Positions 52,950-62,703 of a stretch of 64,000 nucleotides of DNA are shown here, piece by piece. The first letter of the stretch is position 1. Each line of letters opens with the position of its first letter. This DNA comes from SKVR01 sp037441525. Lineage in GTDB: Bacteria > Bacteroidota > Bacteroidia > Bacteroidales > UBA7960. The stretch is taken from contig JBBISA010000007.1 of assembly GCA_037441525.1 (NCBI GenBank), positions 37,351 to 101,350 on the forward strand. The letters run 5' to 3'. The notes below the pieces were generated by a model. It searched no databases. It was not told the DNA's origin and saw only the letters and a list, made by a program, of their open reading frames with translations. Made by a program: the position numbers and the translations under genes.

Positions 52950-54218
52950 TTGCAAAAAACTATATCCGAGGTAATAATTATTGGTGCCGGGCCTGCCGGT
53001 ATTATGGCTGCCGGTCGTGCTGCACATTCGGGGGCGCAGGTTCTTATTCTTGAAAAAATGCGGCAACCTGGCCGCAAATTACTCATTACCGGCAAAGGAA
53101 GGTGTAATATTACATACGATGGCCCTATGGATGAGTATTTTACGAATATTTATCCCGGCGGGCGTTTTCTCAAGCATGCTTTTCATGCCTTCTTCAAGGA
53201 TGATATTATCAGAATTATGCACAATCAGGGGGTGGAAACAACAACTGAACGGGGAAGCAGGGTGTTCCCTGTCAGCAATTCGTCGCGCGATGTGCTTCAT
53301 GCACTCCTGGGGTGGATGGGCGAGAAAAACATCAGTCAGATTTACAATGCAACCGTCAGCAATCTCATTATTGAAGATAATCAGATAAAGGGTGTTCTGG
53401 CAATTACCAGCCAGGGGCAGCAGGAGTTTCTGGCTTCCCGGGTAATTATTTGCACTGGTGGAAAATCCTATCCTGCCACCGGATCAACAGGCGATGGGTA
53501 TCGGCTGGCACAACAGGCAGGCCACTCTGTTAGTCAGCCACTCCCGGCATTGGTGCCTCTGGTTACCCAGGGCGATATAGCAGGAAAATTACAGGGGTTA
53601 GGTCTTAAAAATATCAATGCTTCAGTTTGGGTAAACGGACGCAAAACACAGGAAGAATTTGGGGAGCTCATGTTTGCCCATTATGGGCTTACCGGCCCGG
53701 TAACCCTCACACTTAGTCGCTATGTGGTTGAAGAGTTGAACCGGGGAAACCAGGTAGAGATCAGCATCGATCTCAAACCAGCCCTTGACGAACATAAACT
53801 CGACACCCGCTTGCTGCGCGATATTAATGAGCATGGTAAGAAACAAATTGAAAATATATTCAAACTTTGGCTCCCATCGAGCCTTATCCCTGTTTTTCTC
53901 CAATTACTTTCGCTTGATGGAAAAAAGCTTTGTAATCAGTTAGGGGGTAAGGAACGACGAAAAATATTGAATCTGCTGAAAGATTTCCGATTTAAAGTAA
54001 CCGGGCATCCCGGGTTTAAAGAAGCAATTATTACAGCAGGTGGAGTGCCTGTTGCCGAGATCAACTCAAAAACCATGGAATCAAAAAAGGTGAAAGGGCT
54101 TTTTTTTGCAGGTGAGGTGATCGATCTGGATGCAAATACCGGAGGATTCAATCTGCAGATCGCTTTTTCCACAGGTTGGCTGGCAGGGGAAGCGGCTGCA
54201 ACTTCCGTCATTGTTTAG
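52950..54218 (+). CDS. YhiN/HI0933-family flavoprotein
   Basis: 422-residue FAD-dependent protein of the YhiN/HI0933 family. The N-terminal GAGPAGIMAAGRAA dinucleotide-binding motif is followed by the family-specific KMRQPGRKLLITGKGRCNIT and the C-terminal FFAGEVIDLDANTGGFNLQ. Substrate and role are unknown, though members are often called NAD(P)/FAD-dependent oxidoreductases. The start is TTG; no in-frame ATG occurs before the FAD motif. Confidence 0.9.
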   Translation: MQKTISEVIIIGAGPAGIMAAGRAAHSGAQVLILEKMRQPGRKLLITGKGRCNITYDGPMDEYFTNIYPGGRFLKHAFHAFFKDDIIRIMHNQGVETTTERGSRVFPVSNSSRDVLHALLGWMGEKNISQIYNATVSNLIIEDNQIKGVLAITSQGQQEFLASRVIICTGGKSYPATGSTGDGYRLAQQAGHSVSQPLPALVPLVTQGDIAGKLQGLGLKNINASVWVNGRKTQEEFGELMFAHYGLTGPVTLTLSRYVVEELNRGNQVEISIDLKPALDEHKLDTRLLRDINEHGKKQIENIFKLWLPSSLIPVFLQLLSLDGKKLCNQLGGKERRKILNLLKDFRFKVTGHPGFKEAIITAGGVPVAEINSKTMESKKVKGLFFAGEVIDLDANTGGFNLQIAFSTGWLAGEAAATSVIV

Positions 54219-54223
54219 CTTTT

Positions 54224-54251
54224 CTTAGTAAGAAAGTTTTTTTTCCTGTTA
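54224..54251 (+). terminator. AT-rich hairpin with T-tract after the flavoprotein gene
   Basis: TTTCTTA / TAAGAAAG-type inverted repeat around a central G, followed by a run of eight or more T residues. The stem is AT-rich and short, so the call is tentative. Confidence 0.4.
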
Positions 54252-54301
54252 TGTTTTGCTGTAAATTAGTACATTCAACTCATTAATAATAGCAAACATT
54301 T

Positions 54302-56503
54302 ATGGAAAACAATTCAAACAACGGCAAATGCCCTGTAACAGGTGCAACCAGAAGCCATGGTGTGGGTGGTACAGGCACCCGGAACCGTGATTGGTGGCCC
54401 AATCAGCTGAAACTTAATATTCTTCGTCAGCACTCCACACTGTCTAACCCCATGGGCGATGATTTTAATTATGCCGAAGAGTTTAAATCTCTTGATCTGC
54501 ATGCAGTTAAAAATGATCTCCGCAAACTGATGACCGATTCCCAAGATTGGTGGCCAGCTGATTTTGGACACTATGGGCCCTTTTTTATCAGAATGGCCTG
54601 GCATAGCGCCGGTACATATCGCACCGGCGATGGACGCGGTGGCGCAGGTTCTGGTCAGTTGAGATTTCCGCCACTGAGCAGCTGGCCCGATAATACCAAT
54701 CTCGACAAGGCCCGACGCCTGTTGTGGCCCATTAAACAAAAGTATGGTCGCAAAATTTCGTGGGCCGACCTGATGATTCTAACTGGTAATGTTGCTCTTG
54801 AATCAATGGGTTTTAAAACCTTTGGGTTTGCCGGTGGCCGCGAAGATGTTTGGGAACCCGAAGAAGATGTATATTGGGGATCGGAAAGCGAATGGCTTGG
54901 CGACAAGCGTTATTCTGGCGACCGCAACCTCGAAAATCCGCTGGCAGCTGTGCAGATGGGTTTGATCTATGTTAATCCTGAAGGGCCCAATGGTAATCCC
55001 GACCCTGTAGCAGCCGCAAGAGACATTCGCGAAACATTTGCACGCATGGCCATGAACGACGAAGAAACCGTTGCTCTTATTGCTGGTGGACACACTTTTG
55101 GTAAATCTCACGGCGCTGGCGACCCCGCCCACATGGGCCCTGAACCCGAAGCTGCTCCCATTGAAGAACAGGGCCTTGGCTGGAAAAGCAGTTTTGGATC
55201 AGGCAAAGGTGCTCATACCATTACCGGTGGACCCGAAGTAACATGGTCGCAACAACCTACCCAATGGAGTAATTACTTCTTCGACAACCTTTTCAGGTAC
55301 GAATGGGAGCTAACAAAAAGTCCGGCAGGAGCCAAGCAATGGGTGGCTAAAAATGCACCGGCCGATATCCCCGATGCTCACGACCCATCTAAAAAGCATA
55401 AACCTACTATGCTTACCACCGACCTTTCTTTGCGTTTCGATCCCGCCTACGAAAAGATTTCAAGACGGTTTTATGAAAACCCCGCTCAGTTTGCCAATGC
55501 CTTTGCTCGTGCCTGGTTTAAACTTACCCATCGCGATATGGGCCCGCTTTCCCGCTACCTGGGTCCTGAGGTTCCCTCTGAAGTGCTTATCTGGCAAGAC
55601 CCTCTCCCTGAAGTCAATCACCAATTGATCAATGCCAATGATGTGAAACTGCTCCAAAGCAAAGTTCTTAATGCCGGATTAACTGTTTCAGAACTTGTAT
55701 CAACAGCATGGGCATCAGCATCAACCTACAGAGGGTCTGATAAGCGTGGTGGTGCCAATGGCGCCAGAATCCGTCTCGCCCCACAGAAAGACTGGAAAGT
55801 GAATAATCCGGCGCAATTGGCTCGTGTGCTAAAAGTACTTGAAGGGATTAAAGATGAATTTAACCGGTCTCAGACAGGAAACAAAAAGCTTTCGCTTGCT
55901 GACCTTATTGTACTTGCTGGATGCGCTGCCGTTGAAAAGGCCGCTGCCGATGCCGGATATCCGTTTACTGTTCCCTTTACCCCGGGCCGCACCGATGCCT
56001 CGCAGGAACAAACAGATGTAGAATCTTTCTCAGTACTGGAACCAGCTGCCGATGGTTTCCGGAATTTCCTGAAAACCAAGTTTACCATTTCAACTGAAGA
56101 AATGCTGGTTGATAAAGCCCAGTTACTTACTCTGACCGCACCTGAAATGACGGTTTTGGTCGGTGGTCTGCGCGTTTTAGGAGCCAATTGGGATGCTTCA
56201 AAGCATGGCGTTTTTACCCATCGCCCCGGAATCCTTACCAACGATTTCTTTATAAATCTCCTCGATATGTCAAATGTATGGACTCCCGCATCTGACGACA
56301 AAGAGACCTTTACCGGACGAGACAGGAAAACAGGTCAGCCAAAATGGAGTGCAACCCGGGCCGATTTGGTATTTGGCTCCAATGCTGAATTGAGAGCTAT
56401 TGCTGAAGTTTATGGCAGCACTGATGGCCAGGAAAAATTCGTAATTGATTTTGTAGTTGCCTGGAACAAGGTAATGAACCTCGACAGGTTCGACCTCAGG
56501 TAA
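54302..56503 (+). CDS. katG: Catalase-peroxidase
   Basis: 733-residue bifunctional heme enzyme removing hydrogen peroxide. Distal site MAWHSAGTYR (Trp100, His101), proximal His in AGGHTFGKSHG, and the residues for the covalent Trp-Tyr-Met adduct are present (Tyr in LIYVNPEGP, Met in RMAMND). Both tandem domains are complete. No signal peptide is seen, so it is cytoplasmic. No regulator such as OxyR or PerR is adjacent. A hairpin with GGGGGT/ACCCCC arms (56534-56560) follows the stop. Confidence 0.97.
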   Translation: MENNSNNGKCPVTGATRSHGVGGTGTRNRDWWPNQLKLNILRQHSTLSNPMGDDFNYAEEFKSLDLHAVKNDLRKLMTDSQDWWPADFGHYGPFFIRMAWHSAGTYRTGDGRGGAGSGQLRFPPLSSWPDNTNLDKARRLLWPIKQKYGRKISWADLMILTGNVALESMGFKTFGFAGGREDVWEPEEDVYWGSESEWLGDKRYSGDRNLENPLAAVQMGLIYVNPEGPNGNPDPVAAARDIRETFARMAMNDEETVALIAGGHTFGKSHGAGDPAHMGPEPEAAPIEEQGLGWKSSFGSGKGAHTITGGPEVTWSQQPTQWSNYFFDNLFRYEWELTKSPAGAKQWVAKNAPADIPDAHDPSKKHKPTMLTTDLSLRFDPAYEKISRRFYENPAQFANAFARAWFKLTHRDMGPLSRYLGPEVPSEVLIWQDPLPEVNHQLINANDVKLLQSKVLNAGLTVSELVSTAWASASTYRGSDKRGGANGARIRLAPQKDWKVNNPAQLARVLKVLEGIKDEFNRSQTGNKKLSLADLIVLAGCAAVEKAAADAGYPFTVPFTPGRTDASQEQTDVESFSVLEPAADGFRNFLKTKFTISTEEMLVDKAQLLTLTAPEMTVLVGGLRVLGANWDASKHGVFTHRPGILTNDFFINLLDMSNVWTPASDDKETFTGRDRKTGQPKWSATRADLVFGSNAELRAIAEVYGSTDGQEKFVIDFVVAWNKVMNLDRFDLR

Positions 56504-56533
56504 CAATTATTTGTAAATATCTGATTTATTCTA

Positions 56534-56560
56534 GGGGGTGGTTTTTCTCAAGGTACCCCC
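56534..56560 (+). terminator. Hairpin after katG
   Basis: GGGGGT / ACCCCC arms with a 15-base loop followed by TTACCTTATTT, 30 bases past the katG stop and close to the convergent stop of the molybdopterin enzyme. Confidence 0.5.
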
Positions 56561-56582
56561 TTACCTTATTTGGGGGGGGCGG

Positions 56583-59156
56583 TTAACTATTCGTTGTCTT
56601 TATCTTCAAAGGAGCCAGAGGCATTTTGTACCGACGGATGCCATCCAACTTGCACCAGGCATTTGCCAATGCGGCGGTTGTAGGCACTGAACCGATTTCA
56701 TCGAAACCTTTCAACCCATAAGGGCCAACCGGATCGGGAACTTCTATGACAATAACCTCGATGGGTGGTGTTTGGTGAGCCCGCAAAATATTGCACTCGC
56801 CCAAACTGCTAATCTGCGGCATGCCGTCTTTCATAGGGAGCTCCTCAGTTAGGGCATACCCAAGTCCCATGTGCACTGCCCCTTCTATACGACCTTCAAT
56901 AAGGGAGGGATTTAGGTTTTTACCAACATCCTGGGCTACATATATTTTTTCAATATTCCCATCGTTATCCAAAACCACAAGCTGGGCAGCATATCCATAT
57001 GAATAGTGAGTTACTGCGTTGCGTTTCCTCATCCAGGGCTTTCGGGTCCAGTGACATTCCCATCGTCCTTTATATTTTTTCCCGGCAAGTTTTGCAATGC
57101 CATACTTCTTTAGGTCTTTTTTTAGTTTCCGGCATGCATCAATGATGGCATTTCCTAAAAGAATTGCTTCACGGGAGGCGGTGCTCATCCCGGTTTTTAG
57201 GCCCGAAGCAGTATCAATTACCATTTTTATCCTGGTGGGATCAAGGCCTGTTTCCTGACAAAAAATTTGTGTTGCCAGGGTTTGAACTCCCTGCCCCAGT
57301 TCGCTCCAGCCATGATGCATCAAAATGGTGTCTTCCGACACTATTTCAATCAAAACCGGAGAATAGTCTTTTTCGCCATTTCCTACACCACTATTCTTAA
57401 TGGCACATGCCAGCCCGGTGAATTGGTGAGCATAAAATTTTTCCTTCAGGGCTTCAAGACAAGGTATTATACCCACAGCCTTAATGTGGTCACCCGAGGC
57501 TGTGGTCAGGCCCTCGGTAAGTGCATTGTCGTATCTGAACTGCCAACGATCGAACTCACCCAGCCTGCACAGTTCATCAATGCAGCTTTCCAGAGCAAAG
57601 ATGGCCTGACTTGCGCCCGATCCACACATTACCCCAGAAGGCACATTGTTGGTATAAACAGTGTAAGCCTGAATGTCGATATTGGGGATAAAATACCCGC
57701 CCGAGGCATGACTGGCAATTCGTTCCAATACTCTGGGCCCAACCGATGCATAGGCTCCGGTATCGCCAATAGCTTTCATTTTCATGGCTGTGAGCACTCC
57801 ATTGCTGTCGCAGGCCAGCGTTATTTCAATAGTTACCGGATGCCGCTTAGGGTGCATTCTTATGGATTCCTGCCGGTTGAGTGTTACTTTGACCGGAGCT
57901 TTCAGAAGTTTGGCAAATAGGGATGCAAACCCCTGGGTAATAATGTCTTCCTTGCCACCAAAAGCCCCACCTGCCTGAACATGCACAACCCTTAACTTAC
58001 TTTCGCGCATATTGAGCAGGCGCGACAATTGCATGCGATCTTTATAAATACCCTGCCCGGAAGAATAAAGGGTAATTCCGCCATTTTCCCAGAGGGCAAC
58101 CGATGATTCGGTTTCCAGGAAGGCATGCTCTACTCTGGGGGTAATATATTTTCCGCTGATCACAAAGTCGGCATCTTTTAGGGCCCGGTCGGCATCTCCT
58201 TTTACATGGCGACAGGTTTCGAGAAGGTTTGTCTTTTTACGGTGAACCTGCTGACTGTCTTTTGCCATTGCCGCTTCGGGGTCGGTAATGGGGTCGTAAA
58301 TAACATATTTTACTTTAATTGCGGCAACTGCTTCCCGTGCCTGTTCCTCCGTTTCGGCTACAACAGCTGCCAGCACATCGCCTATACAATGGGTTGTTTC
58401 ACCCACGTCTATCATCAGAGGCCAATCCTTTATAAATAAACCGGTAATTCTTTTTCCTGGTACATCCTTGGCCGTAAAAACCCTTTTTACACCTGGCATT
58501 GCCCTGGCCTGGGTTATATCGATTGCAAGCACTTTGGCCCGCGGATGGGGGCTGAAAAGCATGGCGCCAAAAAGCATCCCGTCGAAATGCATATCACTTA
58601 CAAATTTTTCTTCGCCCAGGGCTATTTTCAACCCGTTGTATTTTGGGGTGGAAGTTCCGACTGGACCAGAGGGTGCAATACCGGTAACGGGTATTTGTCC
58701 CGATAGCTGGCCGGCACTTTGAGAAATTGCTTTTTCGATTTTCTTATATCCTGTGCAACGGCAAAGATGGCCTTTAATGGCCTGCTGTATTTCAGAGTAT
58801 GATGGTGATGGATTTTCTTTTAACAACAGGTGGGTGCGCATAACAAAACCCGGTGTGCAAAACCCACATTGAACAGCTCCCTGGTTAACATAGGTAGCAG
58901 CAATTATTTTTCTTACCTGTTCGGGTATTCCCTCCATTGTATAGAGGCTAGCCCCTTCAACCTCCTTCAGAGTGTATTTGCATGCAAGGAACGGTTTTCC
59001 GTTCATTTCCACAAGGCAGGCGCCACATATACCCTCACCAGAACAGCCATCCTTGGCAGCTGTAAGCTTATGCTCATTACGTAAATAGGTCAGCAGATTC
59101 TTCTGCCGGTCGCCAGTATACTGAATGTTTTCACCATTAAGCTGAAATTCTATCAT
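56583..59156 (-). CDS. Fused Fe-S/molybdopterin hydroxylase (aldehyde oxidoreductase-like)
   Basis: 857-residue enzyme of the xanthine oxidase family. The N-terminus has two [2Fe-2S] clusters: plant-type ligands Cys38, 44, 47, 59 and a second set Cys97, 100, 132, 134 (QCGFCTPGF, HLCRCTGY). The rest is the molybdopterin domain with GGAFGGKED-type motif VHVQAGGAFGGKE and a final GFDEIGSVPTTAA containing the probable catalytic Glu. There is no FAD domain, as in the Desulfovibrio aldehyde oxidoreductase. Substrate cannot be deduced. No Mo-cofactor maturation gene is nearby. Confidence 0.88.
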   Translation of the reverse strand: MIEFQLNGENIQYTGDRQKNLLTYLRNEHKLTAAKDGCSGEGICGACLVEMNGKPFLACKYTLKEVEGASLYTMEGIPEQVRKIIAATYVNQGAVQCGFCTPGFVMRTHLLLKENPSPSYSEIQQAIKGHLCRCTGYKKIEKAISQSAGQLSGQIPVTGIAPSGPVGTSTPKYNGLKIALGEEKFVSDMHFDGMLFGAMLFSPHPRAKVLAIDITQARAMPGVKRVFTAKDVPGKRITGLFIKDWPLMIDVGETTHCIGDVLAAVVAETEEQAREAVAAIKVKYVIYDPITDPEAAMAKDSQQVHRKKTNLLETCRHVKGDADRALKDADFVISGKYITPRVEHAFLETESSVALWENGGITLYSSGQGIYKDRMQLSRLLNMRESKLRVVHVQAGGAFGGKEDIITQGFASLFAKLLKAPVKVTLNRQESIRMHPKRHPVTIEITLACDSNGVLTAMKMKAIGDTGAYASVGPRVLERIASHASGGYFIPNIDIQAYTVYTNNVPSGVMCGSGASQAIFALESCIDELCRLGEFDRWQFRYDNALTEGLTTASGDHIKAVGIIPCLEALKEKFYAHQFTGLACAIKNSGVGNGEKDYSPVLIEIVSEDTILMHHGWSELGQGVQTLATQIFCQETGLDPTRIKMVIDTASGLKTGMSTASREAILLGNAIIDACRKLKKDLKKYGIAKLAGKKYKGRWECHWTRKPWMRKRNAVTHYSYGYAAQLVVLDNDGNIEKIYVAQDVGKNLNPSLIEGRIEGAVHMGLGYALTEELPMKDGMPQISSLGECNILRAHQTPPIEVIVIEVPDPVGPYGLKGFDEIGSVPTTAALANAWCKLDGIRRYKMPLAPLKIKTTNS

Positions 59157-59271
59157 ACCGTCGCCGTTTTCGGTGGGAGTGTCGGATAAGTTAGACAGCG
59201 AAGTTACGGTATTTTTGACTATTGAATCCGGTGTTGATATAATTTAAAATGAGCCCCAATCTCATGGCTCA

Positions 59272-60093
59272 TCATGGTTCCAGAATATGCCAGTACCAGT
59301 GTCGCTGGTTTTGAACAATTTCGGGCTGAGCCTTTATAAGCAGCGGAGTCAACTTTTTACGCCGACTCTGAATGAATTCAAACCTGAACACATCCTGCGG
59401 ATCCATGTGAATTTCAGCAAGAGTAACATTGTAAATTTCCATGGTATCTTTTGGCCTGATGACAAGCCGATCCTTATCGGAAAAGGAAAGCCAGAGGTTG
59501 GGCACAGCTGTAAGCTTTATGGTTACTGGTTTTTTGGAATGGTTTATAATAGAAAATGCCGATTGATAGGGAATAGCACAAATAATTGGTTGTGGCACTT
59601 CTTCAACCGGATTTATGGGCTGAGGGGGAACCGGGGGTTCAACTTGTTCCCTGTGTATGCGAAGCACGGGTCTGCCATCGGGCATGCTATGGTCGGCAAA
59701 ATAGGTCTGCTCACCCCTGTCATTAAATTCATGAACAATATGCCAGTATTGAATGCCCCCATCGGGTTGAGATGTAAAATTAGCAACCTTCACCTGGCCG
59801 TTGGAGTGATAGGTAATATTTGCACTTGCATGGCCTCCAACCCTTCGCAATCCATAGCTGAAAAGCTCATTCCCTTTGTTGTCAAAACCTTTAATGCTCC
59901 CCCAGCGGTTGTCCTTATCCCATGTTTCAATGGTCGATGGTTGTCCGTTGGCATGGCGGCAGGTAGTGGTCTTTCCGTCAGCGATGGTAATGGTGCGGCA
60001 GTTGAGTTGGGCATGTAATAAGGCAGGGTGAAGAAGTACCCATAAAAGCCCCGTTATTGCTAATTGCTGATTGATTCGTACAAAAGGTATCAT
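59272..60093 (-). CDS. Secreted protein of unknown function with toxin_2/MORN-like repeats
   Basis: 273 residues from the ATG at 60093 (a TTG two codons upstream is the alternative). It has a signal peptide (LAITGLLWVLLHPALLHA). The first half has repeated YxxNGxxxx-type segments (ADGKTTTCRHANGQPSTIE, TYHSNGQVKVANFT) resembling MORN/toxin-like repeats, then a Pro-rich linker (VEPPVPPQPINPVEEVPQ) and a C-terminal domain rich in Pro/Lys. I do not recognise a family. It is divergent from mnmA. Confidence 0.6.
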   Translation of the reverse strand: MIPFVRINQQLAITGLLWVLLHPALLHAQLNCRTITIADGKTTTCRHANGQPSTIETWDKDNRWGSIKGFDNKGNELFSYGLRRVGGHASANITYHSNGQVKVANFTSQPDGGIQYWHIVHEFNDRGEQTYFADHSMPDGRPVLRIHREQVEPPVPPQPINPVEEVPQPIICAIPYQSAFSIINHSKKPVTIKLTAVPNLWLSFSDKDRLVIRPKDTMEIYNVTLAEIHMDPQDVFRFEFIQSRRKKLTPLLIKAQPEIVQNQRHWYWHILEP

Positions 60094-60170
60094 TGGCAAT
60101 AAAATTAATTGGATGAAACTAATGCGGGGTAATCAATTATCAGACCATGTGTTTAATCGCATCATAAATA

Positions 60171-60178
60171 GTAATTTT
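60171..60178 (+). promoter_or_regulatory. -7 box directly before mnmA
   Basis: TAATTTTG matches TAnnTTTG and ends 5 bases before the mnmA ATG, so the message would be leaderless or nearly so. Confidence 0.45.
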
Positions 60179-60183
60179 GCGCC

Positions 60184-61380
60184 ATGAAGAAAAAAGTAAT
60201 CATAGGACTTTCGGGCGGTGTTGATTCAAGCGTGGCAGCATGGATTCTGAAGGAACAGGGCTACGATGTTACCGCGCTTTTCATGATAAACTGGAAAGAT
60301 AGCAGCGTAACCTTATCGGGCGATTGTTCGTGGGAGGAAGATATTATTCTGGCACAGCTGGTAGCACGCAAACTCGATATTCCTCTCGAGGTGGTTGATT
60401 CGAGCGAGAAATATCGCGAAAGAGTAGTAGAATACATGTTTTCGGAGTATGAAAAAGGTCGTACCCCAAATCCTGATGTATTGTGCAATCGTGAAATAAA
60501 ATTTGATGTTTTTCTGGAAGCGGCTGATAAATTTGGCGCCGATTATATTGCTACTGGCCACTATGCCCGTACCCTTAAAATATCTACTGATAAAGGGCTG
60601 TATACCCGGTTGCTTGCCGGAAGCGATCCCAATAAAGACCAGTCATATTTCCTTTGCCAGCTTTCGCAACAACAACTGAGCAATGTTTTATTTCCTATAG
60701 GTGATATTGAAAAACCCGAAGTGCGCAGAATAGCAGCCCAGCTTGAGCTTGCCACCGCCACCAAAAAAGATTCGCAGGGAATTTGTTTTGTTGGCAAGGT
60801 CGATCTGCCCACATTTCTGCAGCAAAAGCTGGCCCCCAAAACCGGAAAGGTGATTGAAATTGATACTGCCGACAGTGTGCTTGCCCAATATCATCAATTG
60901 GTGCAGATACCAGTTTTAGACAACGACCTTGATGCCATATGTTCTCAATTCAACTTTTCGCTTTGTGGAGGGAAAGAGGCTGGTGAGCACCGTGGAGCCC
61001 ATTATTATACCGTGGGTCAGCGCAAAGGCCTTAATATCGGTGGAAAAGCACTTCCACTTTTTGTGTTGGGCATAGACGTGGAAAAGAATATAGTTTACGT
61101 TGGCCAGGGACACGACCATCCAGGGCTTAATCGAAAGGGATTATTCATTCGAAGCGATGAAATACACTGGGTCAGGCCCGACCTGGAACTTTCGACCGGG
61201 GAAACACGAAAGTGCCTTGTCCGCATACGGTACCGGCAGGAACTTCAGGATGCCACCCTTTTTATGCAACCTCCCGGATTGTTTATTGTTTTCGAACAGT
61301 TGCAGCGGGGAATTGCCCCGGGGCAGTTTGCCGCATGGTATTATGATGATGAAGTTGTGGGGTCGGGGGTTATTTCCTGA
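60184..61380 (+). CDS. mnmA: tRNA 2-thiouridylase MnmA
   Basis: 398-residue enzyme that thiolates U34 of tRNA Lys, Glu and Gln. P-loop GLSGGVDSS (8-16), catalytic Cys101 in CNREIKF and Cys201 in GICFVG are all present, as is the C-terminal GQRKGLNIGG. A segment of about 40 residues between the second Cys and GQRKGL (about 230-270) makes it longer than the E. coli enzyme (368); I believe this is typical of Bacteroidota. Start as given gives MKKKVIIGLSGG. Confidence 0.96.
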   Translation: MKKKVIIGLSGGVDSSVAAWILKEQGYDVTALFMINWKDSSVTLSGDCSWEEDIILAQLVARKLDIPLEVVDSSEKYRERVVEYMFSEYEKGRTPNPDVLCNREIKFDVFLEAADKFGADYIATGHYARTLKISTDKGLYTRLLAGSDPNKDQSYFLCQLSQQQLSNVLFPIGDIEKPEVRRIAAQLELATATKKDSQGICFVGKVDLPTFLQQKLAPKTGKVIEIDTADSVLAQYHQLVQIPVLDNDLDAICSQFNFSLCGGKEAGEHRGAHYYTVGQRKGLNIGGKALPLFVLGIDVEKNIVYVGQGHDHPGLNRKGLFIRSDEIHWVRPDLELSTGETRKCLVRIRYRQELQDATLFMQPPGLFIVFEQLQRGIAPGQFAAWYYDDEVVGSGVIS

Positions 61381-61416
61381 AAAAGAAAATCTTAATGTTG
61401 GTGGGGAGCAGGGGTC

Positions 61417-62409
61417 TTAATTATAAATCTCACCCAAATATTTCCAGAAATCCCGGTGGAAATCATATCCTTCACTTCCAGGGAGCATTTCAGGGAATGT
61501 AAGCCCGGTTGTTTCACCCGGTTTCAGTTTCAATTTCTCACCGTTGAAGAGTCGTGGCACTTCAGGATGAAACTGGATGCCAAAAACATTGGGATAACTC
61601 GTGTGCTCAATGGCTTCAACAATAATTTCATCCATACAGGTGGCGGTTATCTTCCAACCCATTCCTAAATCTTTTATTGCCTGATGGTGCGAGGTAACAA
61701 TATTTGGAGTCATAGCCGAACCTCCTGCAATATTTTCCATAATGCTTGCGGGTTTGATTCTTATTCTGTGAAATGACCCGGCAGGAAGTTCATTGTCGAG
61801 CGAAAAGTTGGTGCAGTAGTTCCGGTGTTGCCTGTCAGCGGGCAGTGCCAGCACTTCTTCAACTGTTGATATGCCATAAAGCTGTGTGGGAATATCCTGG
61901 TACATGGTACCACCTATAGCCACATTCATGCTTTGCATACCGAGGCAAATGCCCAGTATCCGGTAGTCAGGGCGCTCTTCAAGAAAGGGGGTAAAGCTTT
62001 CATCCTGGTAGCCACCCAGCAAATGAAACAGGAACGATAATTCATGATTATGGCGCTGTGGGTTGGTTATTACAGTAAGAAGGTTGGTGGCTTGCCCATA
62101 TATTGATGGCTGAATATCGGGCCCACCAAAAAAAATCACCCCTTCGCTCTGTTCGACTAATTCGCGGAATTGAATACTAAGGCTGTTGATTTTGAAAAGC
62201 TCCGGTACATCCAGTAAATCTGTCAGCTCATACAGGGCAATTTGATTAATCTTTTCCTGCTTCAGAAAATCATGTGATTGCTGATAATTATTGGAAGCTG
62301 ACGTATGATATACACTCACTGCCCTGTAATTTTCGGGAAGGGGGAAGATTGCGTTGCCCGTAAGAAATAAAAAGGTTTTTAGATTCTGAACCGTTGGATT
62401 CATCAGCAA
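61417..62409 (-). CDS. Class-I glutamine amidotransferase-like hydrolase (peptidase C26/PuuD-like)
   Basis: 330 residues as usable frame. The class-I amidotransferase nucleophile is in ILGICLGMQSMNVAIGG, with His/Glu in GIQFHPEVP, as in gamma-glutamyl-GABA hydrolases of the PuuD type. The frame continues upstream as a lipoprotein signal peptide (FLNSAIALTLLVLGGAC) whose ATG at 62533-62535 is separated from it by an in-frame TAG at 62521-62523. Read through that stop, the full product would be 372 residues and outer-membrane anchored. Translation from an internal TTG or ATG gives a cytoplasmic form. Confidence 0.75.
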   Translation of the reverse strand: MLMNPTVQNLKTFLFLTGNAIFPLPENYRAVSVYHTSASNNYQQSHDFLKQEKINQIALYELTDLLDVPELFKINSLSIQFRELVEQSEGVIFFGGPDIQPSIYGQATNLLTVITNPQRHNHELSFLFHLLGGYQDESFTPFLEERPDYRILGICLGMQSMNVAIGGTMYQDIPTQLYGISTVEEVLALPADRQHRNYCTNFSLDNELPAGSFHRIRIKPASIMENIAGGSAMTPNIVTSHHQAIKDLGMGWKITATCMDEIIVEAIEHTSYPNVFGIQFHPEVPRLFNGEKLKLKPGETTGLTFPEMLPGSEGYDFHRDFWKYLGEIYN

Positions 62410-62703
62410 AATATGATTTTTGCCTTTTTCAAATACCTGTATTGTTTCTGGTTCAGTTTTGTGTGGTTGGCATGCACCACCAAGGACCAGTAGTGTTAAT
62501 GCGATTGCTGAATTTAAAAACTACGGCCTGAACATAATTGCTGGGTTTTAGGTTTGAGAAATAAAATTGAAATCGGTCAGATTTTGTAAAAGTAGGAAAA
62601 ACACTGGTTTTAGATTGCTTTTATCTTTGCATTACTAAATTGAAATGAACCTTCTTTTCGTTCCAATAACTTCTCAAAGTTTTTTGGACACAAGGGAAAA
62701 CTG

